DNA of 44,767 nucleotides, from positions 1 to 44,767 of the forward strand of contig VGZV01000021.1 of NCBI GenBank assembly GCA_016872385.1, written 5' to 3'. The notes under the pieces are model-generated. The model was given only the letters and a program-made list of their open reading frames with translations, did no database searches and was not told where the DNA came from. This DNA comes from SAR202 cluster bacterium (GTDB lineage: Bacteria > Chloroflexota > Dehalococcoidia > Lucifugimonadales > UBA3495). The translations under genes and the position numbers were made by a program. Of this stretch, positions 21,241 to 29,579 are shown in pieces. Position 1 is the first letter of the stretch, and every line of letters starts with the position of its first letter.

Positions 21241-22380
21241 ATGCAGATAGGACTCTTTTACCAGATTCAGGTGCCCAAGCCCTGGACCGCTGAAAGCGAG
21301 TCCAACCGCTTCTGGGAGATGGTGGAGGAGGTCTCCTTCGCCGAAGAGATGGGCTTCAAGAGCGTTTGGTTCGTGGAGCACCACTTCCGGTCCCAGTGGT
21401 CCCACTCCAGCGCCCCGGATATAACCCTGGCGGCCCTGAGCCAGCACACCAAAGAGATGCGCTTGGGCATCGCCGTGGTGCTGGTGCCGCTGCACCACCC
21501 GCTGAACGTGGCGGTGCGCATGGCCACCCTGGACATCCTCAGCCGGGGCCGGGTGGAGCTGGGCTTGGGGCGCTCTGGCTACCCCTACCAGATGCTGCCC
21601 TACGGCGCCGACCTGAAAGACGTGTCTGGCATGGTGGATGAGTACCTGGACATTCTGCCTGGCGCTTGGACCAGCCAGGACATGTTCTCCTACAACGGCC
21701 AGTATTATAAAATCCCGCCCCGGGACGTGATTCCCAAGCCGGTCCAAAAGCCCCATCCGCCCATCTGGCAGGCCATCAGCCAGGACCACACTGCCCAGCG
21801 GGTGGGCGAGCTTGGCCTGGGGTGCCTCGCCCAGACCAGCGTAGGGCCGGAGCGGGCGGAGAAGATAATCGGCATTTACCGCAGCGCCATCAAGAACGCC
21901 CAGCCCAGGCCCGGCAGTTTTGTCTACAACAAAGTATCGGGCAACACGGTGGGGCTGTGCATGGAGAATCGCCGCAAGGCCATTGAACGGGGCGCGGAGC
22001 TGGTGGACTGGTACCGCCAGCAGCAGCGTCTGCGGGACGCCATGGTGTGGCAGGGCTACGACCCGGCCAAGGTGCCGGAAGACTACCAGTGGCACTACCA
22101 GCGTTCCCAGGTGGACACCGCCCGGCGGGACGAGACGCCGTCGCTAAAGCTGGTGGAGCAGGGCGGACGTTTCTGCATCGGCAACCCCGACGACTGCATC
22201 AAGTACATTGAGCAGTACGAAGCCATGGGTGTGGACGAGATCATGCCCCTGTTTCAGGTAGGGCCGGTGAGCCACCAGGAAGTGATGACTTCCTTGCGGC
22301 TGTTCGGTAAGCACGTCATCCCCCACTTCCAGGCCAAGGCCAAGAGGCAGGCCGCGGCAGTGGCGGGGGACGGCGCCTAG
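21241..22380 (+). CDS. LLM-class flavin-dependent monooxygenase (luciferase-like)
   Basis: A 379-residue bacterial-luciferase-like TIM-barrel protein using reduced FMN or F420. Visible motifs are the N-terminal MQIGLFYQ strand, FAEEMGFKSVWFVEHHF, MRLGIAVVLVPLHHPLNVA, LDILSRGRVELGLGRSGYPY and, C-terminally, GNPDDCIKYIEQYEAMGVD. AAGGAGG precedes the ATG right after the MITE-like element. Its end overlaps by 4 bp the convergent DUF2283 gene. Such enzymes oxidise small organics in SAR202-type Chloroflexota; the substrate is not predictable here. Confidence 0.92.
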   Translation: MQIGLFYQIQVPKPWTAESESNRFWEMVEEVSFAEEMGFKSVWFVEHHFRSQWSHSSAPDITLAALSQHTKEMRLGIAVVLVPLHHPLNVAVRMATLDILSRGRVELGLGRSGYPYQMLPYGADLKDVSGMVDEYLDILPGAWTSQDMFSYNGQYYKIPPRDVIPKPVQKPHPPIWQAISQDHTAQRVGELGLGCLAQTSVGPERAEKIIGIYRSAIKNAQPRPGSFVYNKVSGNTVGLCMENRRKAIERGAELVDWYRQQQRLRDAMVWQGYDPAKVPEDYQWHYQRSQVDTARRDETPSLKLVEQGGRFCIGNPDDCIKYIEQYEAMGVDEIMPLFQVGPVSHQEVMTSLRLFGKHVIPHFQAKAKRQAAAVAGDGA

Positions 22381-22622
22381 GGGGTGCTTGAACCAGTAGC
22401 GGCTCGTTCCCCCAAGGAAAGGCTGACAATGGGGAGGGCCAGCACTTCCAGACGCGATAAGTCTATGAAAGTGCTGGCATCTTCTATTTCAATGCCTATT
22501 ACGCGATTTTGGGCGTCAAAGTCTAGCACAATGCCGGGGGATACCTCTTCAGACTCAGTACTATCGCCCTCAACGAGCCTGATATACAGCATATCGGAAG
22601 CTGGAAAATACTGAAATATCAT
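22377..22622 (-). CDS. DUF2283 family small protein, second copy
   Basis: An 81-residue protein with the canonical DUF2283 core: FPASDMLYIRLVEGDSTESE, GIVLDFDAQNRVIGIEIEDAS, then a leucine-rich tail. It is 18 bp downstream of the small basic gene at 22641-22871, the same order (partner first, DUF2283 second) as at 18435-18985. Its stop overlaps tail-to-tail with the LLM gene. It is likely the antitoxin-like half of a pair; that role is inferred. Confidence 0.82.
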   Translation of the reverse strand: MIFQYFPASDMLYIRLVEGDSTESEEVSPGIVLDFDAQNRVIGIEIEDASTFIDLSRLEVLALPIVSLSLGERAATGSSTP

Positions 22623-22640
22623 TATTAAGGCTCTCTGCCC

Positions 22641-22871
22641 TCAATTACGGAACCGCCGATCCAAGAAGGCGTTGTGCACCGTCTCACCGTCCGGTTCGGT
22701 AATTACTCTGAGATATTTGCCAAGTTCTGGAATAAATGCCCAGTGACGAATGCGCCCATTGTCCTGAATCTGTATGCGCTCTGGGTTGTTGAGCACATGC
22801 TCCAGCCACTCCATTTTAAGGTAGGGACGACGGGCTAAAACGCTATTGGTGGAGTAATCTGTCGTTTTCAC
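22641..22871 (-). CDS. Small conserved protein paired with DUF2283 (toxin-like candidate)
   Basis: A 76-residue basic protein starting at GTG 22871 (MKTTDYSTNSVLARRPYLKM). It ends in RVITEPDGETVHNAFLDRRF. The RIRHWAFIPELGKYLRVI core and the terminal HNAF-DR-F are typical of a widespread small family found next to DUF2283 genes; I know no assigned function. The strand-rich, HxF/RxxR-containing layout would fit a small RNase of the RelE/barnase kind, but catalytic residues are not proven. It is 20 bp behind the NMT1-like gene, so it is transcribed with that operon. Confidence 0.75.
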   Translation of the reverse strand: MKTTDYSTNSVLARRPYLKMEWLEHVLNNPERIQIQDNGRIRHWAFIPELGKYLRVITEPDGETVHNAFLDRRFRN

Positions 22872-22891
22872 CAGTTACTGGATGCCCCTGG

Positions 22892-23818
22892 TTAAATGTA
22901 GGCCTCCCGGGCGAACTCCGGGCGCACTACCTTGCTGTATGGCTGCCGCTCCTTCACTAGCCCGGCAGCCATAAGGATGTCCTGCAAGCCCTGGTATTCA
23001 GGCTCTTCCAACTTCGGGTCGGCGGGCCAGGTACCCTGCGCCTTATAGCGCTCCACTGCCTGCGCCAGCAAATCAGGGCGCACCCCTGGAAAAAAGGGAG
23101 CTACCGAGTCTCCCACGGTGACGGCATCGCTGTCCGCCAGCCGTTGCAGCGCCCGGCCAAAGCCGCGGGTGAAGCGGTGCACTGTGTCCGCCTGGCTGTC
23201 CAGGAACCGGTGCGTCGCGGCGAAGGAACTGTATGCAATGTGCCCGTTCTCCCGGCCTAGCGCCGCCACCAGATGGGCTGCGCCCGTCGCCAGGAGTTGG
23301 CTCGCCTCGGGCTCGGGCAGGTGGATGAAGTCGGCCTGACCCCGCCGGAAGGCATCCAGCGCAGCGGTCAGCGGCAGGCCGGGCAGAATACTAAGCTCCT
23401 CAGGCTTTACTCCGTGACGGCGTAACGCGTATTGCAGCGACGCCCAGGGCGTAGGGGCAAAGCTCAAGGGTATCACCCTATTACCCCGCAATGACTCCCA
23501 GCGGAAGGGGTCCTGCCGTTCCCTGGATAGCAAGAAGAACCCATCACGGGTGTTGATCTGGGCGAAATGCTGCGGCACTGTTTCCGCGCCCCAGTCGGCG
23601 GCGATGATGGAGCGCATAGCGCCGCCTGACACAATGTCGGCGGCCCCCTGGTTCAGGGCGCTGAAAGTGTGGGCATAGGCGGGCGGGCAAGTAGCGATGC
23701 TCACATCGAGACCTTCCGCTTCCCAGTATCCTCCTGCCAATGCTACGTAGACGGGCGTGTAAAACGCGGTGCGGAGAGGCTCAATCACCTTCAAGGTGCG
23801 ACGGCGGGTAGTGGCCAT
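22892..23818 (-). CDS. NMT1/THI5-like substrate-binding protein without signal peptide
   Basis: A 308-residue periplasmic-binding-protein-like fold of the NMT1/THI5/SsuA group. The N-terminal LRTAFYTPVYVALAGGYWEAEGLDV block and ALNQGAADIVSGGAMRS are typical, as is FRRGQADFIHLPEPEASQLL. It starts MATTRRRTLKVIEPLRTA with no signal sequence or lipobox, so unlike transport receptors it should be cytosolic. No ABC permease or ATPase is adjacent. GGAAGGTAATAGGTC precedes the ATG, which is 6 bp after the hydrolase stop. It could be an intracellular sensor or an enzyme of the THI5 type; the catalytic Cys cluster of THI5 is not seen. Confidence 0.82.
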   Translation of the reverse strand: MATTRRRTLKVIEPLRTAFYTPVYVALAGGYWEAEGLDVSIATCPPAYAHTFSALNQGAADIVSGGAMRSIIAADWGAETVPQHFAQINTRDGFFLLSRERQDPFRWESLRGNRVIPLSFAPTPWASLQYALRRHGVKPEELSILPGLPLTAALDAFRRGQADFIHLPEPEASQLLATGAAHLVAALGRENGHIAYSSFAATHRFLDSQADTVHRFTRGFGRALQRLADSDAVTVGDSVAPFFPGVRPDLLAQAVERYKAQGTWPADPKLEEPEYQGLQDILMAAGLVKERQPYSKVVRPEFAREAYI

Positions 23819-23824
23819 GACCTA

Positions 23825-24628
23825 TTACCTTCCTTCCGGCTTCAAAAACTCCAGCAGCGCCGAAACAAACGTCTTCGGGTCCTCAATCTGCGGGATGTGG
23901 CCCAGCCCAGGCAGCACCACCTTGCGGGCGTTGACGATGTTGTTGTGGAGGATCTCTTCGCCGTCCCGCAGCCGGTCGTGCTCCCCGTACATCACCAGGG
24001 TGGCCGTGGCCCGCACCAGGGGCAGGCGGGCAAGCACGTCGTAGTAGGCCAGGGACTCCATCAGGTTGCGCACCCACACGCCCGCCTGGGCGCGGGTGCG
24101 GTTGGTGGCCTCCAGCCATTCCTGTTTCGGGTTGGCAAAGGTGGCCCGGGCCTTAAGCTGCTCCAGGGTGCGGGGCCGGGGCAAGCCGCGGGCGTCGTAG
24201 TCCCCTGCGCCCTCCTGCAGCCGCTGTGCAGCGGCGCGCACATCCCACACCGGGCAGCCCACCAGGGCCAGCTTGTCCAGCCGGTCCGGGTAGCTGGCCG
24301 CCATCTCAATGGCCAGGCAGGCTCCCACGGAGTTGCCCACGTAGTGGCCTCGGTGGATGTTCAGCACCTGGCAGGCTTCGTCCAGGGCGCGGGCGTAGTC
24401 CGGGATGTTAAAGTGGCGGGTGGGTTTGTCCGATTCCCCGTGGCCTAGCATGTCAAAGGCGTAGCAGGTGAAATGCTGGCTCAGGGGATCCAGCACCGTG
24501 TGCCAGGCCCAGGTGGAAGTGCCCAGGGGGTGGAGCAGCACCAGGGGATAGCCACTGCCCTTCTTGACGAAGTGCATATTCCCCTCCGGGGTGGGAACCG
24601 AGTCCTTCAAGTCCCTGCGAACGAACAT
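23825..24628 (-). CDS. Alpha/beta hydrolase
   Basis: A 267-residue alpha/beta-hydrolase. The oxyanion region is LLHPLGTSTWAW, the nucleophile elbow is GNSVG (Ser near residue 97), the acid is in YGEHDRL and the catalytic His is in GLGHIPQIEDP. The ATG at 24628 has AGGAGGGCAG just upstream; the longer open frame to 24700 has no such site and overlaps rpiB. It lies between rpiB and the NMT1-like gene in one minus-strand group. Substrate unknown; an esterase, C-C hydrolase or dehalogenase are all possible. Confidence 0.9.
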   Translation of the reverse strand: MFVRRDLKDSVPTPEGNMHFVKKGSGYPLVLLHPLGTSTWAWHTVLDPLSQHFTCYAFDMLGHGESDKPTRHFNIPDYARALDEACQVLNIHRGHYVGNSVGACLAIEMAASYPDRLDKLALVGCPVWDVRAAAQRLQEGAGDYDARGLPRPRTLEQLKARATFANPKQEWLEATNRTRAQAGVWVRNLMESLAYYDVLARLPLVRATATLVMYGEHDRLRDGEEILHNNIVNARKVVLPGLGHIPQIEDPKTFVSALLEFLKPEGR

Positions 24629-24668
24629 ACTCTGCCCTCCTGGGCGAAAATCCCGGTTTTGCTGGCCT

Positions 24669-25127
24669 CTAACGTTGGGCGCCCTCCCGCTCCACGGCAA
24701 TGAGCTTGTCCAGACGGCGCTGGAACCGGGGTTCCGGTATAAATTTGGCGGAAAGGAACGACCGCACGACCTCCCTGGCCACTTCTATGCCCACTACCCT
24801 GGCCCCCAGGCACAACACGTTCATGTCGTCGTGCTCCACGCCCTGGTGGCCGGTGTAAGTGTCATGGCACAAGCAGGCGCGGACGCCGGGCACCTTGTTG
24901 GCGGTGACGCAGGCGCCCACGCCGCTGCCACATACTATGATGCCCCGCTCTGCCTGGCCGTCCCGCACGGCGCGGGCCACGGCGGCGGCAAAGTCGGGGT
25001 AGTCGTCGGCGGGGTCAAGGTGGTGGGCTCCCAGGTCAATGACCGAGTGCCCCATTTCCCGCAAGCAGGAGGCTATCTGGACTTTCAAATCGTATCCGGC
25101 GTGGTCGGCGCCGATGGCCAGGCGCAT
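24669..25127 (-). CDS. rpiB: Ribose-5-phosphate isomerase B
   Basis: A 152-residue RpiB/LacAB family isomerase that interconverts ribose 5-phosphate and ribulose 5-phosphate in the pentose phosphate pathway. MRLAIGADHAGYDLK is the N-terminal motif. IIVCGSGVGACVTANK contains the catalytic Cys. RACLCHDTYTG and HDDMNVLCLGARVVG complete the site. ATG 25127 is preceded by TTGAGGAGCC. It is the first gene of a five-gene minus-strand run. Confidence 0.94.
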   Translation of the reverse strand: MRLAIGADHAGYDLKVQIASCLREMGHSVIDLGAHHLDPADDYPDFAAAVARAVRDGQAERGIIVCGSGVGACVTANKVPGVRACLCHDTYTGHQGVEHDDMNVLCLGARVVGIEVAREVVRSFLSAKFIPEPRFQRRLDKLIAVEREGAQR

Positions 25128-25169
25128 GAGCGGCTCCTCAAAATATGAAATAGTCCAAGGATTGCCCAA

Positions 25170-25198
25170 AGAATACTGGCAACGGGCGAGGGAAGCAA
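25170..25198 (-). promoter_or_regulatory. Possible promoter of the rpiB operon
   Basis: On the minus strand TTGCTT (25193-25198), 17 bp, TATTCT (25170-25175), about 45 bp upstream of the ATG. The match is moderate. Confidence 0.35.
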
Positions 25199-25221
25199 GC
25201 CCTAAAGCTCTGCTATGCTGG

Positions 25222-25250
25222 TTCACAATACAGTTGGGGTGTGCTAGAAT
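25222..25250 (+). promoter_or_regulatory. Predicted promoter of the HAD hydrolase gene
   Basis: TTCACA (25222-25227), 17 bp, TAGAAT (25245-25250) preceded by TGC. The start would be near 25257, with a leader of about 110 nt. It divides the two divergent transcription units. Confidence 0.6.
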
Positions 25251-25368
25251 GCCAGCAGTTTGCCATGAAGGGCCTGGATTTGCAGCCTTTGCTGGACAAT
25301 GGCGTGGAATGGGCCTGCGGGCCGGTTGGTTCTGGGAACCGGTTGTACTGCGGCGACCGGCGGGGCCG

Positions 25369-26106
25369 ATGATCAAAGCGGTTTTTTTCGATTTCTACAA
25401 CACCCTGGTACAGTTCTGGCCGCCGCTGGATGAAATTCAGCAGGCATCCTGCCTGGAATTCGGCCTGAAAGTTTCCAAAGAGGGCATCAATCGCGGCTAC
25501 GCCGTCGCCGACGTATTGTTCAACCGTGAAAATGAAAGCCGCCCTCTGGCCCTTCGCCCCGAAGCGGAGCGCATGGACTTCTTTGCCCGGTACGAGCAGC
25601 TGATTCTGGAAAATGCCGGGCTGCCCGTAACGCTGTCCCTGGCCAGGCAAATCTGGCAGATTGCCATCTCGGTGCCAAAAGACTTTGTGGCCTTTGACGA
25701 CACCATTCCAGCAATGGCCCGGCTGCATCAGCAGGGATACCGATTGGGCATTCTTTCCAATCTGCGGCGTGACATGCAGCCGCTGTGCCAGCGCCTGGGC
25801 TTTGCTCCATACCTGGACTTCTGCATCAGCTCCGCCGAAGCCGGGGCGGAGAAGCCCAATCCGCCCATATTCCTGGCGGCGCTGAAGCGGGCGGGCGTGG
25901 ACCCCCATGAGGCGGTGCATGTAGGCGACCAGGTGCGCTCCGATGTGGCGGGCGCGCGGGCAGTGGGCATACATCCGGTGTTAATTGACCGGGGGGGCTG
26001 GAAGTCCGAGTCCGATGATTGTCCCCGCATCGCCACGCTGGCTGAATTGGAGCAATTGCTGGCAACCGCCCCAGAATCTCTCTCTAGTCAGAGGGCGGGC
26101 GCCTGA
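25369..26106 (+). CDS. HAD-superfamily hydrolase
   Basis: A 245-residue haloacid-dehalogenase-like phosphatase. Motif I is FFDFYNTLV, with DF-Y in place of the usual DxD second position, so the second Asp is missing. Motif II is LGILSNLRRD, motif III Lys lies in GAEKPNPPIF, and motif IV is VGDQVRSDVAGARAVG. The missing second Asp is seen in dehalogenase-like members and weakens a phosphatase call. ATG 25369 gives the standard N-terminus (MIKAVFFDF); longer open frame upstream lies in the leader. Confidence 0.9.
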   Translation: MIKAVFFDFYNTLVQFWPPLDEIQQASCLEFGLKVSKEGINRGYAVADVLFNRENESRPLALRPEAERMDFFARYEQLILENAGLPVTLSLARQIWQIAISVPKDFVAFDDTIPAMARLHQQGYRLGILSNLRRDMQPLCQRLGFAPYLDFCISSAEAGAEKPNPPIFLAALKRAGVDPHEAVHVGDQVRSDVAGARAVGIHPVLIDRGGWKSESDDCPRIATLAELEQLLATAPESLSSQRAGA

Positions 26107-26147
26107 CCTTGGGATGTTCCTTCCAGGTTTGATTCATTCTCGGTGAG

Positions 26148-26219
26148 GGTAGTGGGGGCAGACCTATGTGTCTGTCCAATGGCAGGGGTTCTACCTGGGG
26201 CACACGCAGGCCTCCCTAC
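26148..26219. repeat. GTAGGGGC-family repeat upstream of the hybrid kinase
   Basis: It contains GGGCAGACCTATGTGTCTG, the same hairpin as at 14141, then a degenerate second half ending CCTCCCTAC. The rest of the 26107-26508 gap shows no clear gene; an open frame there is continuous with the kinase frame. Confidence 0.7.
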
Positions 26220-26508
26220 AGCTGTGGCGAGAATTTAATCGGCCTTGACCCTCCCCGCCAACCCTAAAAACAAATTCTAGGCCCCAAGTATGGGCGCTAC
26301 CTTCTATCGGTTATGCGGGCACCGTTGCGGCCCAGGTGCGGCCACCCTTACCAGCGCGCCCTTCCCTGCGGACAATATAGCCAGAGAGCAGGCGGTGACG
26401 CGGCCGCACAGAACGGGTGGCACATTCGTTGGCGCTTTTCCCGGCCTCGTGATGTGGCCGGCGCCGCCACCAGCCAGCTACTCCTGCAGGGAGATAATTT
26501 CAGCCGCC

Positions 26509-28178
26509 ATGCACCACGGAGATAACTTGGCATTTTCCCAGGGTTGGGAAGGGTTGGAACAGTTGCAGGGGGCTAGGCCACCCTCGCTATTGAGCAGTCA
26601 ATCGGCCCTCCGCGTGCTGGAGTACGCAGCCCAGCACTCCCCAGTCAGCGTTATTATTTTTGGGCCCGATGGTGTTTGCGGCTGGGCCAACGGGGCTTCG
26701 GCCACTCTTTTGGGTGTTAAGACCGGAACAGACCTGGTAGGCCGCCTGGACTTGCGCCATCACTGTTCCGTGGCCGGGGATATCAACAGCGACTTGATTG
26801 CCCAAGCATTGTGCGGACAATTGGGTGAACGCCTTACATTGAACTACCATCTCCAAGCATCCAGCGGCAGCCAGCTTGGCCCCTCTGCAGGGGCTATAGG
26901 CCGGTCTAGCACTGTGACAGTTTCAACCCAGCTATTTCCGATTCTGGATGAGTATGGCGGCGTGGTTGCCCTGTGTTCCTTCAATTTTCCAGTGCAGACA
27001 CCGGCGGGGCGTCATTCAGCATTCTCTCCCAGCGATGACGCTTGCCTCGACCACTGCATCTCCACCGCCCGCAGCATGGCCCAAGTTGTGGCCCATGACT
27101 TCAATAACATTATCGCGGTGGTGCAGGGCTATGGGTCGCTGCTGGCCCGCCGGCTCAAGCAGGACCCGGATGGACTGGCCATGGCCCAGGCCATCGAGAA
27201 AATGGCCGTTGAAGCCGCAGAAATCACCGGCCGCTTGGCCGCCTTTGTCAACGGCCAGACCATTGAACATAACCGGATGGACTTGAATGATGCGGTGCAA
27301 CGCACCCTGGAGGCGCTGGCCGCCACGCTTCCTGGCAACGTGACCCTGGGAACGGCGTTGGGCAACCGCTTGCCGGCCATTCTGGGGGATGCCGCCTTGC
27401 TCAAGCAGGCCTGCCAGGAACTTTGGGAGAACGCCGTAGAAGCCATGCCCCAGGGGGGCACATGTCCTGGGAAACTTGCTGTGTCTGGCGGCGGCCCCCG
27501 TCTGGTGATGCTGAGTCTGAATTGGAGGCGGTGCCGTTTTTACAGCTTCGCGTGCAGGACACCGGCAAGGGGATGGACGAGGCTGGCCGCCGCGCCATGT
27601 TCATGCCCTTTTTCACCACCAAGCACGGGAAAAGCCGCGGCCTGGGCCTCACCCTGGTCTATGAAGTGGTCCGTGACCTGGGAGGCTTTATTGAAGTGGC
27701 TTCATCGCCGGACGCGGGCACCTGTATGGACCTTTACTTTCCGGTGTGCCCGGTGGCTGATTCCCACCAGTCCGGCAATTACCACAATCCTGAGACACCG
27801 ATTTTCCAAGGGGACGGTCCGCGTCCCCAGCGCTGGCTGGTGGTGGACGAGGACAGCAAGGTGCGGCTGAGGGTTCAGGAGCTTTTGGCCGAACAGGGAA
27901 TGGAGGCCGCCACCGCGGCCTCTGGCGAAGAAGCCCTGATCATCTACCGACAGTCCGGCACCGGCATCACCGGAGTGATCCTGGACCTTGCTCTTTCCGA
28001 CATGCCGGGGGAACAAGTGCTGAATGGACTGCGGGAAATCAACCCCCAAGTCCGCGTGATTATCGCCACCGGAGCCCCACGGCAGCATATGGGTGCGGTA
28101 AAGGGGTGCATGCTGCTAGCCAAACCCTTCAATCTCCAGGACTTGAAGCTGGCCATCGGTCAGTCGCAGGCAGCCTGA
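26509..28178 (+). pseudogene. Hybrid histidine kinase with receiver domain, interrupted by a one-base frameshift
   Basis: A soluble PAS-like sensor, kinase and receiver in one chain of about 556 residues if repaired. The sensor covers roughly residues 30-150 (SVIIFGPDGVCGWANGAS). The DHp His lies in VVAHDFNNIIAVVQGYGSLL, the N box in LWENAVEAMPQGG. The frame then breaks: downstream G1 (VQDTGKGMD), F box (MPFFTTK) and G2 (GLGLTLVYEVV) continue in the -1 frame, followed by a receiver with VVDED, VILDLALSDMPG and LLAKPF. One extra C in the CCCCC run at 27495-27499 restores a smooth sequence. A G-GGG-GGC slippery site at 27453-27459 is an alternative. The start is uncertain; ATG 26509 is chosen. 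There is no DNA-binding output domain. Confidence 0.75.
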
Positions 28179-28340
28179 GCCAGGGCCGCCCCTGTCTCTT
28201 TCACTTGGCGACCCTCTCCGGAAGCACCGACTTGCCCAATCCCATCCCTGGCCGCTGCATGGCATTGCTAGGCACCTGTGCGCAGTGCGTCTCAAATGGT
28301 ACAATTCCCTTCACACGCACAGCGCCGCCAGGGAGGAACG

Positions 28341-28865
28341 ATGCCCAAGCAGTACCTCAACCCGCCTGATATGACCATTGACCAGTCCAAGAATTACTCC
28401 GCCACCATCCGGACCAACCACGGGGACATGACCGTGGAATTGTTTGCCAAAGAGACGCCCCAGACCGTCAATAACTTTGTGTTCCTGGCCCGGGACGGTT
28501 TTTATGATGGCGGGCGTTTTCACCGCATCATCAAGGGGTTCATGATTCAGGGCGGGTGCCCCAAGGGAGACGGCACCGGCAACCCCGGCTACCGTTTTGC
28601 CGATGAGCCAGTCACCCGCAGCTACGTCAAAGGCACGCTGGCCATGGCCAACGCCGGGCCGGACACCAACGGCTGCCAGTTTTTCATTGTCCACGGGGAC
28701 AAGGTGAACTTGCCGCCCCGCTACACTATCTTCGGTCAGCTCGCCAAAGGCATGGATGTGCTGGACGCCATCGCTGCCACGCCGGTTACTCCCACGCCCA
28801 GAGGCGAACCTTCCCGGCCCACCCAGCGGCTGGAGATAACAACGGTGGAAGTGTCAGAAAGCTAA
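28341..28865 (+). CDS. Cyclophilin-type peptidyl-prolyl cis-trans isomerase
   Basis: A 174-residue cyclophilin that accelerates proline isomerisation during folding. The active-site residues appear in FHRIIKGFMIQGGCPKGDGTG, and TNGCQFFIV and YTIFGQLAKGMDVLDAI complete the barrel. No signal peptide is present, so it is cytosolic. The ATG at 28341 has GGGAGGA upstream; the open frame to 28278 lacks a site. It ends about 100 bp before a strong hairpin terminator. Confidence 0.94.
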   Translation: MPKQYLNPPDMTIDQSKNYSATIRTNHGDMTVELFAKETPQTVNNFVFLARDGFYDGGRFHRIIKGFMIQGGCPKGDGTGNPGYRFADEPVTRSYVKGTLAMANAGPDTNGCQFFIVHGDKVNLPPRYTIFGQLAKGMDVLDAIAATPVTPTPRGEPSRPTQRLEITTVEVSES

Positions 28866-28967
28866 TTCTTGGAAGCCTGGGGCCCTGGTCATACCCCGTC
28901 AAGCCGCTGTAGCCTACTGTGGTAGGGCCACAAGGGACTGTCCAGGTACATGTCGGATGCAAACCAA

Positions 28968-29001
28968 GAGGGCGCCACATATGGTGGTGCCCTCTCTCTT
29001 T
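28968..29001 (+). terminator. Intrinsic terminator after the cyclophilin gene
   Basis: GAGGGCGCCAC pairs with GTGGTGCCCTC (one G-U) around a 5-nt loop, followed by TCTCTTT. Confidence 0.6.
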
Positions 29002-29026
29002 GGCCTCTGATGCCCGTGCGGTGCGT

Positions 29027-29278
29027 TTAAAGGGGTGGAAAACCCCGCACTTCCTCTTGCTGAATCTGCTCCAGCTTATGCAAAGTGCGCTCTCGCTCGG
29101 TCATAGGCGGGCCGGACAATATGCCGTCCACCGCCTTGAGCCCTTCTTTCAGCCAGCCAAACACCCCCCGTTCAACGACGGCAGGTGCAGGGCTTGGCGC
29201 CCAAACCGGTACGGCCTGGACTGCATTAATCGGGGCTGAAGTCTGGGTTGGCGTCGCCTTTCGTACCAGGGTGGTCAT
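29027..29278 (-). CDS. Small hypothetical protein
   Basis: An 83-residue protein of no recognised family. The N-terminal half is Pro/Ala/Val-rich and probably disordered. The C-terminal half is helical: GVFGWLKEGLKAVDGILSG, then ERERTLHKLEQIQQEE. The upstream DNA is unusually AT-rich, which may hold its promoter, and AGGAGG lies about 14 bp before the ATG. It could be an unrelated open frame. Confidence 0.45.
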   Translation of the reverse strand: MTTLVRKATPTQTSAPINAVQAVPVWAPSPAPAVVERGVFGWLKEGLKAVDGILSGPPMTERERTLHKLEQIQQEEVRGFPPL

Positions 29279-29579
29279 GGATCTTCTGGCGCCTCCTGTC
29301 TCTCCGATGGCCTGGCCGACAGTCCATATATATCGGATGAAATATGATACTGTCAGCAGGTCTCAATATAATTTCATGATATATTATCCCATACTATTGC
29401 GTCAATTTATAATATACAGCAATTATTATAGTAAAACTGGATGCACACACTCCCCAAACCAGACCCACATGTCGCCAGGATTCGGACAGGATTCTAACGG
29501 AAGGGGCTAAGTCTGAGCCTGAGGTGCAGCGGGTAAAAATGAGGCGATTGGGCGGGGCGCAGGTGCAAAAGACGCAGCG
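29279..29579. other. AT-rich gap between the small protein and the GlcD-type gene
   Basis: From about 29330 to 29450 the sequence is strikingly AT-rich against the GC-rich surroundings, with several TATAAT-like words on both strands (for example TATAAT at 29372 and TATATT at 29385). No gene is seen. It may contain promoters for the small minus-strand gene or be a foreign remnant. Confidence 0.5.
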
